This document shows, in pieces, positions 22,920 through 28,396 of a DNA stretch of 28,396 bases. The translations under genes and the position numbers were made by a program. This stretch comes from an uncultured Prevotellaceae bacterium. Lineage in GTDB: Bacteria > Bacteroidota > Bacteroidia > Bacteroidales > Muribaculaceae. The stretch spans positions 1-28,396 of the forward strand of contig CALEJB010000001.1 of NCBI GenBank assembly GCA_937898675.1. The letters run 5' to 3'. Numbering within the stretch: position 1 is the first letter of the stretch; each line of letters opens with the position of its first letter. The notes beneath the pieces are model-generated. The model was not told the origin of the DNA and did no database searches. It saw nothing but the letters and a program-made list of their open reading frames with translations.

Positions 22920-22971
22920 GCGGAAAAATCCGCTTCGTCACAAAAGTAAGCAAAAAATGTGCCATGACAAA
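22920..22971 (-). promoter_or_regulatory. clpS promoter (TTTG-N19-TACTTTTG) and 5' hairpin
   Basis: Read leftward, TTTG (22971-22968), a 19-bp spacer and TACTTTTG (22948-22941) match the Bacteroidota promoter. Immediately downstream, 22920-22924 pairs with 22929-22933 around four bases, placing a small hairpin at or near the mRNA 5' end. A second TAnnTTTG match at 22998-22991 lacks a good upstream box. The clpS-clpA-aat operon would start near 22934. Confidence 0.6.
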
Positions 22972-23009
22972 ATCTGGCAGGAAATACCGACAAAATTACC
23001 GAAATCATG

Positions 23010-23040
23010 CTTGCTTGTACAATAAAAATAACTAAATTTG
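23010..23040 (+). promoter_or_regulatory. promoter of the HTCS-like gene, possibly leaderless
   Basis: CTTG (23010-23013), a 19-bp spacer and TAAATTTG (23033-23040) match the Bacteroidota promoter (three of four bases in the upstream box). The -7 box ends only 6 bp before the ATG at 23047. Transcription would therefore start at or within a few bases of the start codon, giving a leaderless or nearly leaderless mRNA unless a more upstream promoter is used. Confidence 0.5.
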
Positions 23041-23046
23041 CGGGCG

Positions 23047-25092
23047 ATGAGAAATCCATGGCCAATACCTGTATTCAAACGAATCGCTGTGCGCACTGCA
23101 TTCATGATTCTCGTTTTGACCACTGCGTTCCGACAGAATGCGGCGGCCAGCGAAATAGACTCGCTGTTTGCTGCATACAGGGACGCCCCGACCATCGTCA
23201 ATGCCAACGCGGTTTTCGCCGAGTTGTTCCGCGAAGAACAGCTGGACACCTTGGTATATCTCGAAGAATCGGCCAATCAACACGAGGGCGAAATCCAACT
23301 GGACATCACCATGGCCGAGTATTATTTGTCATGCAATGACCTCAATTCAGCAATCACTGCAGCAAAACGCGCTACCGCGCTTTTGTCCCAAGACAACAGC
23401 GAGCGCCAGCGACAAGCCCAAGAAGGCAAGAATAGCGCGCCCAGCCATTGGCTGTGCGTGACATTGGGCGCCCTGCTGCTGGCAACACTCATTTCGCTGT
23501 TTATGGTATGGCGCAGGAATGTGAGCATTTCACAGGCGCTGAATAACAATAAACACATCAGGTCGAAATTCATCACATATCTCTCCCAAGAACTGCGTGA
23601 ACCCTTGCTGACCGTGATGGAAGCAGGCCAATCTCTCCTGTGTGACGAGAAAAAACAAAGCCACGACCACAAGCACATCGGAGAAATGATAGCAAAACAC
23701 TGCGGCGCCATGCTCTACCTGCTCAACAGGATGGACGTCAAGCCCGGCGCCACGCCAGCCATGCAGCCGGGAGATTTTGTCTATTTTCTCAGGTCCATTG
23801 TTGAGACCCACGACGAAGAGGCCTACCAGCGCCAAATAAATCTGGAGTTCCGGACACCGCTAAAGACCCTGTTTGCCAACTATGCGGCCGAACACATCAG
23901 GCACATCGTTGACTTGCTCATCTACAACTCGCTTGCCCATACCGACCCGCACGGCAGAATTACAGTTGAGATTCCCAAGCCAAACAAAGACCGCTTGAGA
24001 TTTAGCGTAACGGACAACGGGCACGGCATCCCCATCGAAAACCAACCCTATGTTTTTACTCCCGGACACAGGAGTAGAAAGATAACCAAAAACAACAAGG
24101 CTGACAGCGAAGCCGTCATCAACATCTTCCAAATCAAGCGACTGCTTGACGAAATGGGCGGGGCGGTATCATTCAGCAGCAAGCCGGGCGAAGGCACGGT
24201 TTTCAACATCGATTTGCCTTTCATGCCTGACTATGCCAGCGTCGAGGAGCACGGCAATGCAACGCCCTACATTGACAAGTGGCTTCAACAGGATAGCGGA
24301 GACAAGGCCAATGCACCGATTGCGTTTATTGTGGGAAACAATGAGGATGAGGCATTCATTATAACCCGGCATTTAATTGACGCGTTCAATCTGCGATATG
24401 CACGCGACGCGCACGAGGCGCTGCTGAATGCACAGGGACTGCTGCCTGAAATCATTATCACCGCCGCTGTCCTGCCCGATATGGACGGCACGCAGTTTGT
24501 GCGCCAAGTCAGGGCCAACGAGGCACTATGCCACATTCCCATCGTCGCCACAACCAGCAACTCTAGCGAGCAAGAACGAGTGAGGTTCATCCAGGCCGGC
24601 GCCGACGCCCTGCTTGTCAAACCCGTAAGCCCCGAAGAAGTGAAACACCTCACGCTGCACTTGGTTGAGATGAGGGCATCTATGCGAGAGCAGTTCGTAA
24701 AAAACAACACAGACAAGGCTTCTGGAGTCATTGGCTTGCACCTAAGCAACAGCGACAATGAATTTATCAACAAGGCCATAGATAACATTCACTCCCAAAT
24801 GGCGCAAGGAAAAATCGACTTGGAACAGATGTCAATAGATTTATCTCTGAGCCGAAAGCAGTTACGCACCCGCATTATAAACCTGACAGGTCTCACGCCC
24901 ATAGCATTTGCGCTGCAAGTAAGGCTCAACCACGCCAAATGCCTGATGGCCGACACCGAGATGTCGTTAACAATGATTGCCAACAAATGCTGTTTCCAAA
25001 ATCTGTCGCATTTCTCCAAGGCCTTCAAGCAGCAATTCGGCGTCCCGCCGCAGCAGTTCCGCAAGAGCAACACCAGATTCAACCCTGATTAA
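23047..25092 (+). CDS. HTCS-like membrane regulator with degenerate kinase and receiver domains and an AraC DNA-binding domain
   Basis: The 681-residue protein has a signal-like N-terminus (1-34) and a short helical TPR-like periplasmic region (36-113). A transmembrane helix (about 135-155) follows, then a dimerisation-type helix, an ATPase-like domain, a receiver-like domain (about 424-540) and an AraC HTH domain (about 573-673). This is the layout of Bacteroidota hybrid two-component regulators. However, the H-box reads YLSQELREPL, with Gln181 where the phosphorylated His should be. The receiver has VGNN (429-432) instead of an acidic pair, and Ala473 (ITAAVLPDMDG) instead of the phospho-accepting Asp, while Lys525 is kept. 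The ATPase domain keeps N294, DNGHGIP (323-329) and GEGT (381-384) but lacks a clear G2 box. ATP binding may remain; phosphorelay looks impossible. The start 23047 was chosen over a TTG at 23038 inside the promoter box. It is divergent from clpS and upstream of two secreted enzymes. Confidence 0.9.
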   Translation: MRNPWPIPVFKRIAVRTAFMILVLTTAFRQNAAASEIDSLFAAYRDAPTIVNANAVFAELFREEQLDTLVYLEESANQHEGEIQLDITMAEYYLSCNDLNSAITAAKRATALLSQDNSERQRQAQEGKNSAPSHWLCVTLGALLLATLISLFMVWRRNVSISQALNNNKHIRSKFITYLSQELREPLLTVMEAGQSLLCDEKKQSHDHKHIGEMIAKHCGAMLYLLNRMDVKPGATPAMQPGDFVYFLRSIVETHDEEAYQRQINLEFRTPLKTLFANYAAEHIRHIVDLLIYNSLAHTDPHGRITVEIPKPNKDRLRFSVTDNGHGIPIENQPYVFTPGHRSRKITKNNKADSEAVINIFQIKRLLDEMGGAVSFSSKPGEGTVFNIDLPFMPDYASVEEHGNATPYIDKWLQQDSGDKANAPIAFIVGNNEDEAFIITRHLIDAFNLRYARDAHEALLNAQGLLPEIIITAAVLPDMDGTQFVRQVRANEALCHIPIVATTSNSSEQERVRFIQAGADALLVKPVSPEEVKHLTLHLVEMRASMREQFVKNNTDKASGVIGLHLSNSDNEFINKAIDNIHSQMAQGKIDLEQMSIDLSLSRKQLRTRIINLTGLTPIAFALQVRLNHAKCLMADTEMSLTMIANKCCFQNLSHFSKAFKQQFGVPPQQFRKSNTRFNPD

Positions 25093-25140
25093 ACCAGCAA
25101 ATTTTGGCATTGACACATAAAGCATCAAGACAATATTTAT

Positions 25141-25204
25141 TCTGGCCAGATTGCAACTTTTTTACAAACAGCATGTGCTGTATTAGGTTTATTTTGTAAC
25201 TTTG
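25141..25204 (+). promoter_or_regulatory. promoter region of the SGNH hydrolase gene with operator-like inverted repeat
   Basis: TAACTTTG at 25197-25204 matches the -7 consensus and lies 27 bp before the ATG. The expected upstream box has no TTTG. That position is occupied by an inverted repeat, ACAGCA-TG-TGCTGT (25168-25181). A further perfect 10-bp palindrome, TCTGGCCAGA, lies at 25141-25150. A weak promoter with symmetric sites at the -33 region suggests control by a DNA-binding regulator, possibly the AraC-type product of the gene just upstream. That link is only inference. Confidence 0.45.
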
Positions 25205-25231
25205 GCACAAAATCCAGACCGCAGACAGCAC

Positions 25232-25915
25232 ATGAAACGAATACTGTTAACAGCCATGATATTATGGAATATGCTCATTGGCCAAGGCGCCGAACCACAT
25301 GACTGGGCCAACAAAGCATTCTACGCCAAGCAGAACGCTGAACTGCTCATCAAGGGCAACGACCCGCAACGAGTGGTGCTGATGGGAAACTCAATCACAC
25401 AGTTCTGGAGCGAAAAACATCCCGACTTTTTCGAAAGCAACAACATTGTTAGCCGTGGCATCAGCGGTCAGGTATCCAGCCAGATGCTCGCGCGGTTCAG
25501 GCAAGACGTCATCAACCTCAGCCCCTGCGCAGTAGTCATCAACTGCGGCACTAACGACATTGCCGAGAACAACGGCCCCTATGACGAGGACATCACGATG
25601 GACAATATCAAGACGATGACCGAGATTGCGCTGGACCACGGCATCAAAGTCATCCTCACATCGGTGCTACCGTGCAACGCCTTTACCTGGCGGCCCAGCA
25701 TCAAGGACGCCAGCGAAAAAATCCGGCACCTGAACCAGCGCATCGCAGCCTATGCCAATGCGCTGGGCCTGCATTACATTGACTATTGGAGCGCAATGGC
25801 ACGGCCTGAAGACGGTGCCCTAATCCCTGCCCTTGGCATCGATGGCGTCCATCCCAGTTCAGCAGGCTATGATGTAATGGAACACCTGCTGACCAATATA
25901 CTTAAAACCATTTGA
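25232..25915 (+). CDS. secreted SGNH/GDSL-family hydrolase
   Basis: The 227-residue product has a cleavable-looking signal peptide (1-20) and the four SGNH blocks. Block I is MGNSIT with nucleophile Ser54, block II is SRGISG with the oxyanion Gly, block III is INCGTNDI with Asn108, and block V is DGVHPSSAGY with Asp204 and His207. Such enzymes are esterases or acyl/acetyl hydrolases on carbohydrates or lipids; the substrate cannot be read from the sequence. The Asn in GNS instead of GDS is common in Bacteroidota members. The start at 25232 is used because a TTG at 25202 lies inside the promoter. The M13 peptidase gene follows after 50 bp, probably in the same transcript. Confidence 0.93.
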   Translation: MKRILLTAMILWNMLIGQGAEPHDWANKAFYAKQNAELLIKGNDPQRVVLMGNSITQFWSEKHPDFFESNNIVSRGISGQVSSQMLARFRQDVINLSPCAVVINCGTNDIAENNGPYDEDITMDNIKTMTEIALDHGIKVILTSVLPCNAFTWRPSIKDASEKIRHLNQRIAAYANALGLHYIDYWSAMARPEDGALIPALGIDGVHPSSAGYDVMEHLLTNILKTI

Positions 25916-25965
25916 CAACAAACATAACATTCTTACAATAAAACAATTAACATCAAAAAAACGCA

Positions 25966-27978
25966 ATGAGAAAATTAACATTAACAATCATGGCAATTAT
26001 TGCAATGAGCATGACTGCCGGCAACCTCGAGAGAGCCGTTGACCGCAACAATCTTGACCCGAACACAGCGCCGGGCGAAAACTTCTACCAGTATGCCTGC
26101 GGCGGCTGGATGCTCGCCAATCCCCTCGACCCGCAGTATGCGCGCTTCGGCACATTTGACCAACTGGCCGAGAACAGCCGCAACCAGGTCAAGGACATCA
26201 TCACCACGCTGGGCACCAACAACCCGCGCGGAAGCATCAAGCAAAAGGTCGGCGACCTCTATGCAATGGGCATGGACAGCACCCGCCTCAACAACGAAGG
26301 CGCAAAGCCTGTGGCCAAAACAGTGGCCGAAATCCAAAAGATGCCGCGCAACCAAGTAATGGCAATGGTAGCGCGCATGCACAACGGCATTGCCGGTCCG
26401 TTCTTTGAATCGACAGTGATGGCCGATATGAAAAATTCAAACGACAACATGTTCTACCTGGCTCAAGGCGGCATGGGCATGGGCGACAGGGACTATTACC
26501 TGGACAAGGATGCCAACACGACAAAAATCCGCAATGCCTATGTCAACTACATCCAGCGCTTGTTTGAGCTCATCGGCTACAAGAAAGCCGCTGCAAAGAA
26601 AGCCGCCCAGCACGTTCTGGCAATTGAAACTGCGCTCGCCAATGTCGCACAAACCCGTGAGGAATCGCGCGACATGAGCAAGCAATATAATGTAGTAACC
26701 CTTGACGAACTCAAGGCCCAATACCCCGACATAAACTGGGCACAATACCTCGATGGCCTCAACATCAAAGGCATTGACAAGGTGTGCGTCATGCAGCCCA
26801 AGTCGATTGCCCAAGTCAATGCCATGATGAGAACCCTCAAGGACGAAGAACTGCGCGAATACTTGATTTTCAAGTATGTTGACGCAGCATCCCCCTACAT
26901 GAGCGATGCATTTGCCGATGCCAACTTTGATATGTACAGCCGTGCGCTGTCGGGCAAGGAAGTGAAGATGCCGCGATGGAAACATGCGCTGGACGTGCCC
27001 AACACCCTGCTGGGCGAGGCCGTCGGCCAACTCTATGTGGAAAAATATTTCCCCGCCGATTCAAAGAAAGAGATGCAGAAACTGGTTGACAATCTCAAAC
27101 GCGCCCTGGGTGAGCACATCGCCAACCTGACATGGATGAGCCCGCAGACCAAGGTAAATGCACTTGTTAAACTCAACAGTTTCACCGTCAAAATCGGCTA
27201 TCCCGACAAGTGGCGCGATTATAGCGCGCTTGACATCGACCCGGCATTGACCTACTGGGAGAATATTGAGAATGCCCGCCGCTTCGCAGCCGAATATGAG
27301 TATGCACAACTTGGCCAACCCGTTGACAAGGACCGCTGGTGGATGACGCCGCAGACGGTTAACGCCTACTACGAGCCTTCGAGCAACGAGATTTGCTTCC
27401 CTGCAGCCATCCTGCAGCCGCCCTACTTCGACCCCAAGGCAGACGCAGCCTGCAACTATGGCGCAATCGGCGTAGTCATCGGCCACGAAATGACCCACGG
27501 TTTTGACGACCAAGGACGCAACTTTGACGCCAACGGCAACATGGTGGACTGGTGGACTGCCGAAGATGCCGCTAAATTTCAGGAACTGGCCAACAAACTG
27601 GGAGCGCAATATGACGCAGTTATCATCGCCGATGATGTACACGCCAACGGCACCTTTACCATGGGCGAGAACATCGCCGACCACGGTGGCCTGAGGGTAG
27701 CATTCAGCGCCTACAAGAACACCGAGCAGGGCAAGGGCAACGAGATGATTGACGGTTTCACCCCTGACCAACGCTTCTTCTTGAGCTATGCCAACGTGTG
27801 GGCTAACAACATCACCAAGCAGGAGATGCTGCGCCGCACCAAGGTTGACCCCCACAGCCTGGGCGTTAACCGTGTGAATGTCGCCATTCGCAATCTCGAG
27901 GAGTTTTTCAATGCCTTCAATATACAGCAGGGCATGAAAATGTGGCGCGACCCCGCTGACCGCGTGACCATCTGGTAA
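25966..27978 (+). CDS. pepO: secreted M13-family zinc metallopeptidase (PepO/neprilysin-like)
   Basis: This is a zinc endopeptidase of the neprilysin family, expected outside the cytoplasm. The 670-residue product has a signal peptide (about 1-19, no lipobox Cys) and an N-terminal M13 domain (FYQYACGGWM). The catalytic domain contains substrate-binding NAYYEPSSN (466-474), zinc motif HEMTH (507-511) and GENIADHGGL with third ligand Glu568 and Asp572. Length is normal. The family's usual C-terminal Cys-x-x-Trp ending is replaced by RVTIW with no Cys. It follows the SGNH hydrolase by 50 bp without an intervening TAnnTTTG box and ends at a strong terminator. Confidence 0.96.
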   Translation: MRKLTLTIMAIIAMSMTAGNLERAVDRNNLDPNTAPGENFYQYACGGWMLANPLDPQYARFGTFDQLAENSRNQVKDIITTLGTNNPRGSIKQKVGDLYAMGMDSTRLNNEGAKPVAKTVAEIQKMPRNQVMAMVARMHNGIAGPFFESTVMADMKNSNDNMFYLAQGGMGMGDRDYYLDKDANTTKIRNAYVNYIQRLFELIGYKKAAAKKAAQHVLAIETALANVAQTREESRDMSKQYNVVTLDELKAQYPDINWAQYLDGLNIKGIDKVCVMQPKSIAQVNAMMRTLKDEELREYLIFKYVDAASPYMSDAFADANFDMYSRALSGKEVKMPRWKHALDVPNTLLGEAVGQLYVEKYFPADSKKEMQKLVDNLKRALGEHIANLTWMSPQTKVNALVKLNSFTVKIGYPDKWRDYSALDIDPALTYWENIENARRFAAEYEYAQLGQPVDKDRWWMTPQTVNAYYEPSSNEICFPAAILQPPYFDPKADAACNYGAIGVVIGHEMTHGFDDQGRNFDANGNMVDWWTAEDAAKFQELANKLGAQYDAVIIADDVHANGTFTMGENIADHGGLRVAFSAYKNTEQGKGNEMIDGFTPDQRFFLSYANVWANNITKQEMLRRTKVDPHSLGVNRVNVAIRNLEEFFNAFNIQQGMKMWRDPADRVTIW

Positions 27979-28002
27979 AGCGCAATACAAATTTAAACAT
28001 GA

Positions 28003-28039
28003 CATTGCCTGGCCAATCGGTCAGGCAATGCTATTTTTT
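28003..28039 (+). terminator. rho-independent terminator after the M13 peptidase gene
   Basis: The arms CATTGCCTGGCC (28003-28014) and GGTCAGGCAATG (28019-28030) form a 12-bp stem with one G-T pair and a 4-base loop. The sequence CTATTTTTT follows. It lies 24 bp after the stop codon and should end the SGNH-M13 transcript. Confidence 0.85.
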
Positions 28040-28275
28040 AACCCGCTCAGAATCGAATATTTGAAAACGATTGCAATCGGCAACACATGATTCAATGTCA
28101 CAAAGGGTCTCAAAGAAGATATATCTCACGCAATACCCTATCATTCAATAAGTTGACAAGCATGACTTGAGATCACCGACAGCAACGCACAAAACTCCAG
28201 CAAGACTACCAATCTGCATTCATGCGGCACCGCGATGCGAGTTCCTATGAGCCAACCAGTGGCCAGATCCGGCGC
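28040..28275. other. intergenic region without recognisable genes
   Basis: No ORF with recognisable similarity, tRNA or other RNA was seen on either strand between the M13 terminator and the tandem leftward terminators. No TAnnTTTG box with a proper partner was found. Confidence 0.5.
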
Positions 28276-28314
28276 AAAAAAAGAGAGCCGAAGTTGAATG
28301 AGGGCAAGGCTCCC
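28276..28314 (-). terminator. second of two tandem leftward terminators
   Basis: Read leftward, GGGAGCC (28314-28308) pairs with GGCTCTC (28289-28283), 7 bp including one G-T pair with an 18-nt loop. Seven T residues (complement of 28276-28282) follow. The distal arm and T-run resemble those of the terminator at 28342-28377, suggesting backup of the same transcript. Confidence 0.55.
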
Positions 28315-28341
28315 ATCGACTCGCGGCAGCGCGGCGCATAC

Positions 28342-28377
28342 AAAAAAAGGAGAGCCGGACGCGTTGTCCGGCTCTCC
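28342..28377 (-). terminator. first tandem leftward terminator, after 5S rRNA
   Basis: Read leftward, a perfect 12-bp stem (28377-28366 with 28360-28349, 5-nt loop) is followed by seven T residues (complement of 28342-28348). It is very strong, as expected for an rRNA operon, and begins a few bases after the apparent 5S rRNA end. Confidence 0.85.
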
Positions 28378-28383
28378 CGTAGG

Positions 28384-28396
28384 GGGCGGTTACCTA
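28384..28396 (-). rRNA. rrf: 5S ribosomal RNA, 3' end only (partial)
   Basis: Read leftward from the window edge, the sequence is TAGGTAACCGCC, which resembles the 3' end of bacterial 5S rRNA (GAGAGTAGGT followed by the strand that closes helix I). Only about 13 bases are inside the window, so the call rests on this short match and on the powerful tandem terminators right after it. If correct, a leftward rRNA operon lies just beyond the right edge. Alternatively it could be the end of some other leftward gene. Confidence 0.55.

Noticed and set aside
22892..23065. N-terminal extension of ClpS with a hydrophobic stretch
   Set aside because: It would begin upstream of the predicted clpS promoter and overlap the divergent gene; the ClpS family lacks such an extension.

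Overview
The window is chromosomal DNA from a member of the Bacteroidota, most likely order Bacteroidales. Family level cannot be settled by eye; Muribaculaceae or Prevotellaceae would fit. The evidence is: several promoters matching the Bacteroidota consensus TAnnTTTG (one paired with TTTG 20 bp upstream); few Shine-Dalgarno motifs before genes; a str cluster joined directly to S10-spc-alpha with no tuf gene; zinc-free forms of S4, S14 and L36; and a membrane sensor/receiver/AraC fusion protein of the hybrid two-component (HTCS) type.

Layout. Positions 1-83 may hold the tail of a rightward gene, with its terminator at 84-117. From 18496 down to 189, 33 genes run leftward without interruption: rpsL-rpsG-fusA, then rpsJ-rplC-rplD-rplW-rplB-rpsS-rplV-rpsC-rplP-rpmC-rpsQ, then rplN-rplX-rplE-rpsN-rpsH-rplF-rplR-rpsE-rpmD-rplO-secY-map-infA-rpmJ, then rpsM-rpsK-rpsD-rpoA-rplQ. 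This superoperon encodes much of both ribosomal subunits, EF-G, IF-1, the SecY channel, methionine aminopeptidase and the RNA polymerase alpha subunit. It has a clear promoter upstream of rpsL, a possible internal promoter before rpsM, and a terminator after rplQ. The only wide gaps inside it are 183 bp before rpsG and 181 bp before rpsD; both contain nested inverted repeats that look like autoregulatory ribosomal-protein leaders.

To the right, a rightward gene at 18979 encodes a small membrane protein resembling only the membrane part of MurF-like ligases. It converges on a leftward clpS-clpA-aat operon, a complete bacterial Leu/Phe N-degron module: tagging transferase, adaptor and unfoldase. 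Divergent from clpS is a 681-residue HTCS-like regulator whose phospho-accepting His (now Gln181), receiver Asp (now Ala473) and receiver acidic pair (now Gly430-Asn431) are all replaced. It is followed by a secreted SGNH hydrolase and a secreted M13 metallopeptidase, which end at a strong terminator.

The last bases appear to be the 3' end of a leftward 5S rRNA gene followed by tandem terminators, so an rRNA operon probably lies just beyond the right edge. No mobile element, tRNA or CRISPR array was seen. The most interesting points are the doubly degenerate HTCS-like regulator, the candidate rpsD and rpsG leaders, and the MurF-like membrane domain lacking its ligase.
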